This document shows positions 7,536 to 16,129 of a stretch of DNA of 41,701 nt, one piece after another. The stretch's first letter is position 1; each line of letters opens with the position of its first letter. Origin of the DNA: DAOUGC01 sp034429695 (lineage in GTDB: Bacteria > Chloroflexota > Anaerolineae > Anaerolineales > Anaerolineaceae); contig DAOUGC010000238.1 of the NCBI GenBank assembly GCA_034429695.1, forward strand, positions 1 through 41,701, read 5' to 3'. Position numbers and translations under genes: made by a program. The notes under the pieces are model-generated. The model worked only from the letters and a program-made list of their open reading frames with translations, did not search any database and was not told the origin of the DNA.

Positions 7536-9293
7536 TTACCGGCTGCCACGCCGGCCAAACTGCCTCTCCAGCAAATCCACCGAAAGGTGGATCATGGTTG
7601 GGCGCCCATGCGGACAGGTGCGCGGCGACTGGCAGGCTTCCAGATCGCGCACCAGCGCTTTCTGTTCCTCTGACGAGAGAACCTGCCCACCCTTCACTGC
7701 AGCGCGCTTGCACACCCTCGCCGCCAATCGTGCATCCAGTTCAGCCTGTAACGGCGTTTCATCTTCCTCAAAATCCTCAACCACCACCCGTACAGCATCC
7801 ACCGGGTTGATATTCCCCAGAAAAGCCGGGATTGCCCGTACTCTAAAGGTGTTTGAGCCAAATGGTTCCACCTGAAACCCCAATCGGTCAAGGGTCGGTA
7901 TCTGATCACCAAGCAAACGCGCGCGGTCAGGCGGCAACTGGAACATGACCGGCTCCAGCAATGACTGCGCCGGAATGACATCCCCCCTTTGAGCCAGGAA
8001 ACGCTCAAATAGCACGCGTTCATGGGCGGCATGTTGATCAATTAAATACAACCCATCCGGGCCTTCAGCCACCAGGTAGGTATTACCCACCTGCCCCACC
8101 AGCCGTAACAACGGCAACCCACCCACCAGTGGAGCGGTTCGCAATGGCGCGGTTTGGGCAGCAGGCGTTGATGTTGATGAGATCGGCTGATTGGGTTCGG
8201 CTGATTCACCCTGCAGATGATCGGCAGGGCTCCACTGCGCGGGCAGGTTCAGTTCTGCCTGCTCCTCCTGCGGCTGGTTCCACACCGGTTGCAGGGAGGG
8301 CGCGGGTGAATATGCCAGCAAACCGCGTTTGACCGCCCGCTGCACCGCCGTAAAAATCCGGTCAGGTTCTTTAAAGCGCACCTCAGCCTTTGCCGGATGC
8401 ACATTGACATCCACCATTTCAGGGTCAAGCTGGACAAAGATCGCCGCCACCGGATAACGCCCCACCATCAACAGGGTTTGATAACCCCTTAGCAGCGCGC
8501 TGGAAAGGGCTGCGTCCTGCACCCAGCGTCCATTGACAAAAAATGTCAGATCTTTGCGGTTGGAACGGGTCAGCCCCACAGGTGATATAAAGCCGCTGAG
8601 GGAAACATTATCATCATCCAGTGCAATTTCCAGCATCTGACGTGCTTCGTCCACACCGTACAGGCTGGCAAGCACTTCCCTGCGGTTTCCCCCACCGCTG
8701 GTTTGCAGCACAGGCCGCCCATCCTGAAATAAGTGAAAACGAACTTTGGGATAAGCCAGTGCATAACGGGTGACCAGCGCGTCGATCTGGCGGCGTTCGG
8801 TGCTGTCCTGTTTGAGAAATGCCAACCGGGCTGGAACATTGTGGAACAGGTCTTCAACCCGCACCACGGTACCACCGGGTGCGCCGATTTCCTCCACGGC
8901 TGAGATGATCCCCCCGTCCACGCGGATACGCGCCCCACCCTGCATATCGGCAGTGCGTGAGGTGACCGTCATGCGCGCCACTGATCCAATGGAAGCCAGC
9001 GCCTCACCCCGAAAACCCAGGGTGACAATGTGGAACAGATCAGCGGCAGTGCTCAGTTTGCTGGTGGCGTGTCTTGCCACAGCCAGTTGCAGGTCTTCAC
9101 GAGTGATGCCGGCCCCATCATCAGCCACTTCAATCAATCTCCGGCCAGCTTCCTCAATCCGGATCGTGATCTGACTCGCGCCTGCGTCGAGTGAATTTTC
9201 CAGCAACTCCTTGACCGCCGAAGCGGGGCGTTCCACCACCTCGCCGGCGGCTATTTGCGATGCAACTTCATCGGGGAGCATGTGGATGGTCAC
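7536..9293 (-). CDS. mutL: DNA mismatch repair protein MutL
   Basis: MutL couples mismatch recognition by MutS to strand incision. The N-terminal GHKL ATPase is intact: IAAGEVVERPASAVKELLEN (residues 14-33), DDGAGI, RHATSKL and GFRGEALASIG. The C-terminal domain has the metal-dependent endonuclease motif DQHAAHE at about 418-424 and CPHGRP at about 560, so this is the nicking type of MutL found in bacteria without MutH. At 585 residues it has a short, Gln/Pro-rich linker between domains. The start is a GTG with no Shine-Dalgarno sequence, and a TATAAT lies 7 nt upstream, which suggests a leaderless mRNA. degV follows on the same strand. No mutS is present here. Confidence 0.96.
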   Translation of the reverse strand: MTIHMLPDEVASQIAAGEVVERPASAVKELLENSLDAGASQITIRIEEAGRRLIEVADDGAGITREDLQLAVARHATSKLSTAADLFHIVTLGFRGEALASIGSVARMTVTSRTADMQGGARIRVDGGIISAVEEIGAPGGTVVRVEDLFHNVPARLAFLKQDSTERRQIDALVTRYALAYPKVRFHLFQDGRPVLQTSGGGNRREVLASLYGVDEARQMLEIALDDDNVSLSGFISPVGLTRSNRKDLTFFVNGRWVQDAALSSALLRGYQTLLMVGRYPVAAIFVQLDPEMVDVNVHPAKAEVRFKEPDRIFTAVQRAVKRGLLAYSPAPSLQPVWNQPQEEQAELNLPAQWSPADHLQGESAEPNQPISSTSTPAAQTAPLRTAPLVGGLPLLRLVGQVGNTYLVAEGPDGLYLIDQHAAHERVLFERFLAQRGDVIPAQSLLEPVMFQLPPDRARLLGDQIPTLDRLGFQVEPFGSNTFRVRAIPAFLGNINPVDAVRVVVEDFEEDETPLQAELDARLAARVCKRAAVKGGQVLSSEEQKALVRDLEACQSPRTCPHGRPTMIHLSVDLLERQFGRRGSR

Positions 9294-9300
9294 GGATCAG

Positions 9301-9306
9301 ATTATA
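9301..9306 (-). promoter_or_regulatory. -10 element of a probable leaderless mutL promoter
   Basis: Perfect TATAAT on the minus strand, 7 nt before the GTG start of mutL; the predicted +1 falls on or beside the start codon. The best -35 candidate (ATGAAG, 17-nt spacing) is weak. Confidence 0.5.
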
Positions 9307-9370
9307 CCAGTCTCATTTCCCGGCTTCATCCGGCGCGGGTCATGCTTCGGTCACAAAATGAGTCACGCTT

Positions 9371-9400
9371 TTGTCATGGGAGGGTGGATCCGGGTAAAAT
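9371..9400 (+). promoter_or_regulatory. Promoter for the MoaD-like gene, probably leaderless
   Basis: TTGTCA at 9371-9376, 18-nt spacer, TAAAAT at 9395-9400, then only 6 nt to the ATG at 9407. The predicted transcript starts at the A of the ATG. No Shine-Dalgarno site can fit. Confidence 0.6.
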
Positions 9401-9406
9401 TGAGCC

Positions 9407-9685
9407 ATGCAGGTACAACTTTACGCCACATTCCGCTTGATCGCCGGAGAAAAAACCATCCAGATCGATTTTCCATCCGGAACCCCGCTGATGACGGTGA
9501 TAAATGAAGTCGTCAACCGCCATCCCATCCTGTCAACCCACTGGTTGAATGATGAAGGGGAACTGCACGCTCACGTACACTGTTTTGTCAACGGAGAGGA
9601 TATTGCCAACCTGCCGTTGGGGGTGGAAACCCCGCTTAACGAGTCGGACGTTGTGGATTTTTTCCCACCTGTGGCAGGCGGTTAA
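9407..9685 (+). CDS. MoaD/ThiS-family ubiquitin-like sulfur carrier
   Basis: A 92-residue beta-grasp protein ending in a Gly-Gly tail (FFPPVAGG), the hallmark of MoaD, ThiS and related sulfur carriers whose C-terminal Gly is adenylated and then thiocarboxylated. The pattern VQLYATFRLIAG near the start and NESDVVDFFPPVAGG at the end is closer to MoaD than ThiS. No MoaE, MoeB/ThiF or other molybdopterin gene is adjacent, so the pathway (molybdenum cofactor, thiamine, tungsten cofactor or amino-acid synthesis) cannot be settled. It stands alone between the divergent mutL and rnpB, with its own promoter and probably no 5' leader. Confidence 0.88.
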   Translation: MQVQLYATFRLIAGEKTIQIDFPSGTPLMTVINEVVNRHPILSTHWLNDEGELHAHVHCFVNGEDIANLPLGVETPLNESDVVDFFPPVAGG

Positions 9686-9714
9686 TTGACAATTTTTGAC
9701 ATATCCTGTAATAT
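9686..9714 (+). promoter_or_regulatory. rnpB promoter
   Basis: Perfect -35 TTGACA at 9686-9691, 17-nt spacer, -10 TAATAT at 9709-9714. The predicted +1 (about 9721) coincides with the 5' strand of the RNase P RNA P1 helix. The -35 starts immediately after the stop of the MoaD-like gene. Confidence 0.8.
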
Positions 9715-9721
9715 TAGCTCT

Positions 9722-10140
9722 CCAGGTTGGTCAGGAGACCGCGGTTGCGCCAAACGGCGTGGCTGAGGAAAGTCCGTACTCCACAGAGCATGATGCCGGG
9801 TAACACCCGGGGCGGGGAAACCTGCCGGACGGGCCACAGAGACAAACCGCCCAAGTTGACGCACCAGCGTCAAACGGCAAGGGTGAAAAGGTGGCTTAAG
9901 CGACCACCGGCGTTCGCAGCAATGCGGCGGCCAGGCAACCCCCATCAGGAGCAAGGTCAAGCAGGAAGATGCCCCCAGGGCAGGAAGTTGCTCGCTTCCC
10001 GATCTTCGGATCGAACTTCCGGGTAGACTGCTAGAGCCGGCTGGAGACAGCCGGACCAGATAGATGGTCTCCCAGGCGGGCAGGGTCGACACCCTCGATA
10101 CCCTTCCGCCGGACAGAATACGGCTTATCGACTGACCTGG
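9722..10140 (+). ncRNA. rnpB: RNase P RNA (M1-type), rnpB
   Basis: Catalytic RNA that removes 5' leaders from precursor tRNAs. Diagnostic conserved blocks are present: GAGGAAAGTCCG at about 9765-9776 (CR-I), GCCACAGAGACAAACCGCC at about 9833-9851, the GCAAGGGTGAAAAGG segment, and the 3' block ACAGAATACGGCTTAT at about 10113-10128 (CR-V). The P1 helix can be drawn between CCAGGT..GTCAG at 9722-9734 and CTGACCTGG at 10132-10140. A short T-run (10143-10148) follows directly and may help end transcription. The length of about 419 nt and general layout fit ancestral type A. In the CR-II-like block the usual run of A is interrupted by a G. Confidence 0.95.
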
Positions 10141-10166
10141 AATTTTTTCCACAGAAAGCCCCAACC

Positions 10167-10664
10167 ATGCGCATCGGGCTAATCTCTGACACCCATAACA
10201 ACCAGGCCAACCTGCAAGTGGCGGTGTTTCAACTACGCCAGGCAGGCATCGAGCTCGTTTTTCACATGGGCGATGTCACATCACCTGAAACCCTGCGCGA
10301 ACTGGCAGGGTTTCAGGTGATCCACGTGCACGGCAACGGTGACCTGGATACGCAGCTTATGCGTGAGAAACTGCAAACCATGCACCCGCGCAGCGCCAGT
10401 CAGCCGGTGTGGACCGGAGACCTCGATGGGGTTTCCATCGCAGCCACGCACGGGCACATGCTGCAGAGTCTCGATGCGTTAATCACCTCTGGCAAGTACG
10501 CTTACGTTTTCAAGGGCCACTCACACCGCCGGCAGGATGAACAAATCGGTCCCACCCGCCTGATTAACCCTGGCTCGCTGGGCGGGCTAAAGGTGCAGGA
10601 ACGTTCCTTCGCCATACTGGACATCACCAGCGGCGATTTGCAATTTGTTCTGCTGGATGGTTAA
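10167..10664 (+). CDS. YfcE/MJ0936-family metallophosphodiesterase
   Basis: Small calcineurin-like phosphoesterase of 165 residues that should bind two divalent metals. All metal-ligand motifs are present in order: SDTHNN near residue 8 (DxH), GDVTS (GDxxx), HGNGD (GNxD), THGH and GHSH. Family members hydrolyse phosphodiesters such as bis-p-nitrophenyl phosphate or 2',3'-cAMP; the physiological substrate is not known. The gene starts 26 nt after the 3' end of rnpB and has no clear ribosome binding site, so it could be read by transcripts continuing from rnpB (inference). Confidence 0.9.
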   Translation: MRIGLISDTHNNQANLQVAVFQLRQAGIELVFHMGDVTSPETLRELAGFQVIHVHGNGDLDTQLMREKLQTMHPRSASQPVWTGDLDGVSIAATHGHMLQSLDALITSGKYAYVFKGHSHRRQDEQIGPTRLINPGSLGGLKVQERSFAILDITSGDLQFVLLDG

Positions 10665-10675
10665 ACCACCGTCCG

Positions 10676-10954
10676 CTATCCACCCAATCCGACTACCAGC
10701 TTGTAGTGTTCTTCCCGGATCGTCTGTTCTCTTGGATCCAGCAGGCTGTGGAATTCCTTCCAAAGCCGTTCAATCTCTCCGTCCTGACTTGATTGCCGTC
10801 TGGCTTTTTCATAACTCTGCTGATCAGGATACCGCTGGATCTCCAACCATGCTGTTGGATCGTTGGCGTCCTGCAGCAGGGTGAGTTCGTAATTAATGTA
10901 TTTTCGGTAAAGGCGGTCAGCCTCAAGTTCCATTCTCAAAAACGGTTCAACCAT
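10676..10954 (-). CDS. Small unrecognised protein, possibly a ferredoxin-like (dimeric alpha/beta-barrel) domain
   Basis: About 92-104 residues, 73 nt downstream of the aldo/keto reductase gene on the same strand. The sequence pattern (KIYRYHIP strand, helix EPFLRMELEADRLYRKY, strand ELTLLQ, then WLEIQRYPDQQSYEKARRQ and a final EEHYKLV strand) resembles antibiotic-biosynthesis-monooxygenase or NIPSNAP-like small domains that dimerise into barrels, but I cannot assign a family with confidence. The listed start is the first in-frame ATG (10954). Coding-looking sequence continues upstream to about 10993, where a GGAGG lies at 11014-11020 but no ATG, GTG or TTG follows in frame, so the real start is uncertain. 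The frame is open much further, into the neighbouring gene, which is probably accidental. Confidence 0.6.
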   Translation of the reverse strand: MVEPFLRMELEADRLYRKYINYELTLLQDANDPTAWLEIQRYPDQQSYEKARRQSSQDGEIERLWKEFHSLLDPREQTIREEHYKLVVGLGG

Positions 10955-11027
10955 TTCTGTAGGTATATGGTAACGATATATTTTTACATATCCACCTGCG
11001 TCTATCTTCCCTGCCCTCCTCCCTGAC

Positions 11028-12032
11028 TTACGTTCTTTTTGCAGGCCGTAGAAAACCGTACGGGTATGGATAATCGGGTTCGGATATCTCATCCAGTCGC
11101 TGCATGGCAGCATCATCCAGCTTCCATCCGGCAGCCCCCAGGTTGATTTCCAGATGCTGCATACTGCGCACCCCAATGATGGGTGCTGTGACTGCCGGTT
11201 TCTGCAGCAGCCAGCGCAGCGCCACTTGAGCCGGATGCCGGTTCATCGCTTCTGCCAGCTCATGCAGAACATCAATGATGCACCACGTGCGTTCATTGGC
11301 ATAAGCATCCCACGACTCTGACCAGTTCATGCGGCTGGCAGCTTCCACACGCGTATTGGCTGGCGGAGCGGTCATGCCGCGCTGATATTTTCCACTCAAC
11401 CAGCCGCCCCGCAGCGGACTCCATGGGATCACCCCGATACCCTCATTTGTGCAGACCGGGATCAGTTCCCACTCAATCTGCCGATCCAGCAGGTTGTACA
11501 GGGGTTGCAGGCATGTGAATATTTCCAGACCAGCACTTTTTGCCACATCCACCGCTTTTTGCAGTTGCCAGCCGGTGAAATTGCTAGCCCCAATGTAACG
11601 CACCTTGCCGCTGGTTACCAGGCCGTTCAGGGTGTGCAGGGTTTCCTCCACAGGTGTATTGGGATCCCACATGTGCACCTGATACAGATCGATGTAATCG
11701 GTTCCCAGACGCCGCAGGCTGTTTTCCACACCAGCGAGGATGTGTTTACGGCTCAAACCAATGTCATTGACACCTTCACCCGTTTTGAAGCGCACCTTGG
11801 TGGCCAGTACCAGTTGATCCCGCCGGGTTGTTTTCAACCACCTGCCCAGTATTTCCTCAGACAGACCGTCTGAATATACATCGGCGGTGTCAATAAAATT
11901 GCCGCCCACCTCCAGGAAACGGTTGAGCATCTGAACGCTCACCTCTTCGGTGGATTCACGCCCAAAGGTCATGGCGCCCAGACAAAGTTCGCTCACCATC
12001 AGACCCGTCTTCCCCATCCTGCGATATTCCAT
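11028..12032 (-). CDS. Aldo/keto reductase
   Basis: NADPH-dependent (beta/alpha)8-barrel oxidoreductase of 334 residues. The catalytic tetrad can be assigned as Asp48 and Tyr53 (FIDTADVYSDGLSEE), Lys79 (LATKV) and His120 (LYQVHMWD). A C-terminal cofactor-binding region with TAPIIGVRSMQHLEINL is also present. It resembles the YghZ/voltage-gated-potassium-channel-beta-like branch by its SEEILG and NFTGWQL motifs. The substrate is not predictable. GGGAG lies 11 nt before the ATG. It is followed on the same strand by a small protein gene and precedes an amidohydrolase gene that diverges from it. Confidence 0.93.
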   Translation of the reverse strand: MEYRRMGKTGLMVSELCLGAMTFGRESTEEVSVQMLNRFLEVGGNFIDTADVYSDGLSEEILGRWLKTTRRDQLVLATKVRFKTGEGVNDIGLSRKHILAGVENSLRRLGTDYIDLYQVHMWDPNTPVEETLHTLNGLVTSGKVRYIGASNFTGWQLQKAVDVAKSAGLEIFTCLQPLYNLLDRQIEWELIPVCTNEGIGVIPWSPLRGGWLSGKYQRGMTAPPANTRVEAASRMNWSESWDAYANERTWCIIDVLHELAEAMNRHPAQVALRWLLQKPAVTAPIIGVRSMQHLEINLGAAGWKLDDAAMQRLDEISEPDYPYPYGFLRPAKRT

Positions 12033-12302
12033 GTTTCATTTGCTCCCTTCTGTGCCCAGGCTGAAAGGTTATCCCCCTTCAGATTAGTATAGTACACTTT
12101 TCTCATCAATAATACTGTTTGATTCCAAAATGGGGCTGCCGGTTATAAAAATAAACGCCACAGCGATATAATTAGTCATCCACCGGGATCGTTCCTGGAA
12201 CAAGAATGCTGTCCGGGGATCAAATGAGGGAAACCGCCTGCTCTGATGGTGTACCTGGCGGATAAACTGACAACACATTCATGAACAATAGAGGCGCCGG
12301 AT
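12033..12302. other. Intergenic region between divergent aldo/keto reductase and amidohydrolase genes
   Basis: No convincing gene. A 64-codon minus-strand ORF here has no protein-like character. It is A+T-richer than its surroundings and holds several isolated -10-like sequences (TATACT on the minus strand near 12090, TATAAT on the plus strand near 12165) without good -35 partners. It presumably carries both divergent promoters. Confidence 0.5.
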
Positions 12303-13373
12303 ATGAATCTGGAAGAGTACACACCTGTATCGAAACTGGTCACTGCTGAAACACACGTCATGCAACCCCGTTTTCCGGTGGTGGATGCCCATAATCACGT
12401 TGGCATAGGTTTCGGTGGCGGCTGGGTAAACAAGCCGTTATCAGAATTGCTCGAAGTGATGGACGAGGTCAATGTTCAGGTGCTGGTGGATATGGATGGC
12501 GGCTGGGGTGAAGACATCCTTCAGCAACATCTGGAACATTTTAAAAAGGGTGCTCCAAATCGTTTCGCCCATTTTGGGGGCGTTAACTGGTCCAAATTTC
12601 CTGAACTGGGAAACCGCTTTGGCGAATGGGCTGCCGCACGACTGAAGGAACAGATCCGCTGGGGCGCTCAGGGCTTGAAGATCTGGAAGGTGCTTGGTCT
12701 GCACGTCAAGGATCAAAATGGTCAACTGGTAAAGGTTGATGACCCGCGCCTTGACCCGATCTGGGCAACCGCCGCCGAATTTGAAGTTCCCGTCCTGATC
12801 CACATCGCCGACCCGGTGGCTTTCTTTGACCCTTTGGATGCAAACAACGAGCGCTGGGAAGAGTTGCATGCCAATCCTGACTGGCAATTCCCTTCTCCTC
12901 CCTTCCCGTCATTCCTGAGTATTGTGGAGTCCATGGAAAATCTGGTCATGCGCCATCCAAACACAACCTTTATCGGCGCTCACGTGGGTTGTTATGCCGA
13001 GAACCTGCAGTGGGTCGCTTCACTGCTGGATCGCGCCCCGAACTTTAATGTGGATATTTCAGCCCGCACCGCTGAACTGGGACGACAACCCTATTCAGCC
13101 CGACGTTTCTTCAACCTTTACGCTGATCGCATCCTGTTCGGGCTGGATATGGCTCCCAATGTGGATGAATATCGCATCCAGTATCGCTTCCTGGAGAGCG
13201 AGGATGAATATTTTAATTATTCCACCTCACCGCTTCCTCCACAGGGACGCTGGATGGTGTATGGGCTGGGCCTGGATGACGATGTATTGCAAAAGGTATA
13301 TTTTGCAAACGCCGGTCGTATCATCCTGCATGAAGACCTCACCTTCCCGCCTGACCCGACGGAACGCGATTAA
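12303..13373 (+). CDS. Amidohydrolase family protein (amidohydrolase-2 type)
   Basis: Metal-dependent TIM-barrel hydrolase or decarboxylase of 356 residues. The N-terminal metal motif is DAHNH (His30 and His32). Later ligands are visible as LIHIADP (strand 5 His), GAHVGCYAENL (strand 6 His) and FGLDMAP (strand 8 Asp). This arrangement matches the COG2159 group that includes ACMSD-like decarboxylases and gamma-resorcylate decarboxylases, but the substrate cannot be called. A second distinguishing feature is the Trp/Gly-rich loop after the first motif (GIGFGGGW). A GAGG lies 8 nt before the ATG. The gene ends 53 nt before the 900-residue polymerase fusion, and the two may be cotranscribed. Confidence 0.88.
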   Translation: MNLEEYTPVSKLVTAETHVMQPRFPVVDAHNHVGIGFGGGWVNKPLSELLEVMDEVNVQVLVDMDGGWGEDILQQHLEHFKKGAPNRFAHFGGVNWSKFPELGNRFGEWAAARLKEQIRWGAQGLKIWKVLGLHVKDQNGQLVKVDDPRLDPIWATAAEFEVPVLIHIADPVAFFDPLDANNERWEELHANPDWQFPSPPFPSFLSIVESMENLVMRHPNTTFIGAHVGCYAENLQWVASLLDRAPNFNVDISARTAELGRQPYSARRFFNLYADRILFGLDMAPNVDEYRIQYRFLESEDEYFNYSTSPLPPQGRWMVYGLGLDDDVLQKVYFANAGRIILHEDLTFPPDPTERD

Positions 13374-13426
13374 TGAACAGGCTTGTGTTGTGATGTAACC
13401 CTGACGGCATTGGAACGGTAGCGGGC

Positions 13427-16129
13427 ATGCACATTTTATTAACCCACGAACAGGCGGATTTTGACGGGCTGGCAGCGTTGCTTGGCGCTTCCCTGGTCTA
13501 CGATGGCGCCATTCCGGTCCTGCCGCACCGCATGAACCGCAATCTCAAGGAGTTTCTCAACCGGTATTCAAACAACCTGCCTTTCATTGAATTGCGCGAC
13601 CTGCCCAACCGCCCGATTGAACAGGTAACCCTGGTGGATACCCAGGCGCTGATCACATTGAAAGGTATGAGCCAGCAAACGCGCGTGCACGTGGTTGACC
13701 ATCACCCGTTGCGGCGCGAAGCGCCCTCCGGTTGGAGCATGCAATTGCTGGAATTGGGAGCCTGCACCACCCATTTTGTGGAACAATTACGCGCCCAGGC
13801 CATGCGCCGTCCCATCACGCCCATTGAGGCGACCCTGTTGTTGATGGGTATTTATGAAGACACCGGTTCGCTTACCTACACCAATACCACCGCCAGGGAT
13901 GCTGAAGCCGTGGCCACCCTGCTGGGATTTGGCGCCAACCTGCAAATTGCAGGCCAGTTTCTGAATCCACCGCTCTCCGCCGAACAGATGGCGCTTTATG
14001 ATGAACTGATTGCCGCCAGCGAGTCGATTGACCTGGAAGGACAGCGCATCGTAACCGCAAAGGCGGAAGCCGGACACATGCAGGATGAAATTTCCACCGT
14101 GGCGCACCGCCTGGCGAACAGCCTGGATGTGGATGCACTGTTGCTGCTGGTACAAACCCGCGAAGGCATCCGTCTGGTGGCTCGCTCCACCACCGACCAG
14201 ATCAATGCTGCACGCATCGCCGGTCAATTTCACGGTGGGGGTCATTCCAGAGCGGCAGCCGCACTGTTGCGCGACCGCGACCTGGATGAATTCCCCGGCA
14301 ATGGAACCGCGCTGGAGCGAGTCTATGCGCACCTGCTCGGCCTGCTGCCCTTGCACGTCACCCCGGCCGTCACTGTGGGACAGATCATGTCATACGGCGC
14401 GCGGCTGCTTTCCCCCACCACGTCCGTTCAGGAAGCCTCCATCCAGATGCAGCGCTACGGTTATGAGGGGTTCCCTGTGGTGCATAATGGGCACATCCTG
14501 GGACTGCTCACCCGCCGCGCGGTAGACCGCGCCATGGCGCACCACCTGAATGTGACCGCCGGCAGCTTGATGGACGCCGGGGACGTTTCCATCAACCCTG
14601 AAGCATCCGTGCACGATTTGCAACGCCTGATGACCACCACCGGGTGGGGTCAGGTGCCTGTGGTGGATCCCGACACCCGTCAGGTAATCGGCATTGTCAC
14701 CCGCACCGATCTACTCCAGCAGCTAACCAGCGGCAATCAACCCCGCCGCCGTCAACGCCTGACAAAACGGCTCGAGTCGGCCTTGCCGCCTGCCCGCCTG
14801 GCGCTGCTAAAAACCATATCGCGCATCGCTGTACGCCAAAATCAGCCGATCTACATTGTGGGTGGTTTTGTGCGCGACCTGCTGCTTGAGCGCCCCGGGC
14901 TGGATTTTGACATCGTGGTTGAGGGTGATGCCATTCTGCTGGCACAAGCCCTCTCGCGCCAGTACGGCGGGCGCGTGGTAAGCCATCAGCGGTTTGGCAC
15001 TGCCAAGTGGCAGATCGCGGAGGAACGCCAGCGACTGGCCCTGCAACTGGAAAACCCCGGCCCCGTACCTGCGCTGGAGGGGCAGGATCTCCCCACCAGC
15101 CTGGATCTAATCAGCGCGCGCACAGAATTTTACGATCACCCCACCGCCCTGCCGCGCGTGGAAAGTTCAAGCATCAAGCTGGACCTCCACCGCCGTGATT
15201 TTTCAATCAACACCATGGCACTGCGTTTGGATGGTGAACATTATGGCGAGCTGTACGATTTCTGGGGAGGTCTCACCGACCTGCGCAAAGGCCGGGTGCG
15301 CGTGCTGCATTCGCTGTCCTTTGTGGATGACCCCACCCGCATGTTGCGCGCGGTGCGTTTTGAACAACGCTTTAATTTCAAGATTGAGGATCGCACCCTG
15401 CAGTTGATGGAGGAAGCCATTCCCCTGCTCAAACAGGTCTCGGGGCAGCGCCTGCGTCACGAGCTTGATCTTGTTCTGTCGGAGACCAATGCCACCACCA
15501 TGCTGGCCCGCCTGCAGGAGCTGGGTTTGCTGGCCGGAATTCAACCCTGTCTGCGCTGGGACCCAGCCTGGACAGACCCCATGAATAAGGCGCTTCATCA
15601 GCCGCTGCCCGGGCACTGGGGGTTAACCGACCTGGTTGGAAAAACACCCTTGCGATTGTCGCTTGGCTACATGGTTTGGCTGCTGGGCAACTCAGAGGAA
15701 GAGATCATGGAACTGGGTGAACGCTTGCGTTTCCAGAATCACCTGTTTGACACCCTGCTGGCAGCCAACCGCCTGTTCCATAATCTGAAAGCCCTGCCCT
15801 TGCACCCACCCAGCCGGGTGGTGCAGGCGCTTGAGAACATTTCTCCGGCTGGTTTATATGCGTTGTACTGCCGTGATCTTCCCGCCGATGTACGCGCAGT
15901 GATCGAAACCTACGCCGTGCGATACCGCCATGTAGCCCCGCGTACCACCGGGGAAACGCTGCGTGCAAAAGGTTTAAAACCAGGGGAGATTTACGGGTTG
16001 ATCCTGCGCCGCCTGCGGGACGCCTGGCTGGACGGCGTCATCACCACACCGGCCGCAGAGCAAGCCATGCTGAACGATCTGCTCGCTGATGAAAACCTGC
16101 AGGGAGGCGACGCTCATGGAGACCGTTAG
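13427..16129 (+). CDS. DHH phosphoesterase - CBS - CBS - tRNA nucleotidyltransferase fusion
   Basis: A 900-residue multidomain enzyme. Residues about 1-160 are a DHH phosphoesterase domain (DFDGLAALLGA, VDTQ, VVDHH). Residues about 190-290 are DHHA1 (QFHGGGHSRAAAALL). Two CBS domains follow (about 315-375, PVVHNGHILGLLTRR; about 378-440, PVVDPDTRQVIGIVTRTDL). Residues about 465-620 are a class II nucleotidyltransferase head (VGGFVRDLLL with DFDIVVEGD, then RRDFSINTMAL), and the rest is the RNA-binding neck, body and tail (DDPTRMLRAVRF, RLRHELDLVL). The polymerase half adds CCA, CC or A to tRNA 3' ends; which one cannot be decided by eye. The DHH half probably cleaves short RNA or a nucleotide signal, and the CBS pair may sense adenine nucleotides (inference). 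The acetyltransferase gene overlaps its end by 14 nt. Confidence 0.9.
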   Translation: MHILLTHEQADFDGLAALLGASLVYDGAIPVLPHRMNRNLKEFLNRYSNNLPFIELRDLPNRPIEQVTLVDTQALITLKGMSQQTRVHVVDHHPLRREAPSGWSMQLLELGACTTHFVEQLRAQAMRRPITPIEATLLLMGIYEDTGSLTYTNTTARDAEAVATLLGFGANLQIAGQFLNPPLSAEQMALYDELIAASESIDLEGQRIVTAKAEAGHMQDEISTVAHRLANSLDVDALLLLVQTREGIRLVARSTTDQINAARIAGQFHGGGHSRAAAALLRDRDLDEFPGNGTALERVYAHLLGLLPLHVTPAVTVGQIMSYGARLLSPTTSVQEASIQMQRYGYEGFPVVHNGHILGLLTRRAVDRAMAHHLNVTAGSLMDAGDVSINPEASVHDLQRLMTTTGWGQVPVVDPDTRQVIGIVTRTDLLQQLTSGNQPRRRQRLTKRLESALPPARLALLKTISRIAVRQNQPIYIVGGFVRDLLLERPGLDFDIVVEGDAILLAQALSRQYGGRVVSHQRFGTAKWQIAEERQRLALQLENPGPVPALEGQDLPTSLDLISARTEFYDHPTALPRVESSSIKLDLHRRDFSINTMALRLDGEHYGELYDFWGGLTDLRKGRVRVLHSLSFVDDPTRMLRAVRFEQRFNFKIEDRTLQLMEEAIPLLKQVSGQRLRHELDLVLSETNATTMLARLQELGLLAGIQPCLRWDPAWTDPMNKALHQPLPGHWGLTDLVGKTPLRLSLGYMVWLLGNSEEEIMELGERLRFQNHLFDTLLAANRLFHNLKALPLHPPSRVVQALENISPAGLYALYCRDLPADVRAVIETYAVRYRHVAPRTTGETLRAKGLKPGEIYGLILRRLRDAWLDGVITTPAAEQAMLNDLLADENLQGGDAHGDR

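Noticed and set aside
12084..12278. 64-codon minus-strand ORF in the 270-bp intergenic region
   Set aside because: No ribosome binding site, no hydrophobic or domain pattern, and it overlaps the likely promoter regions of two divergent genes.
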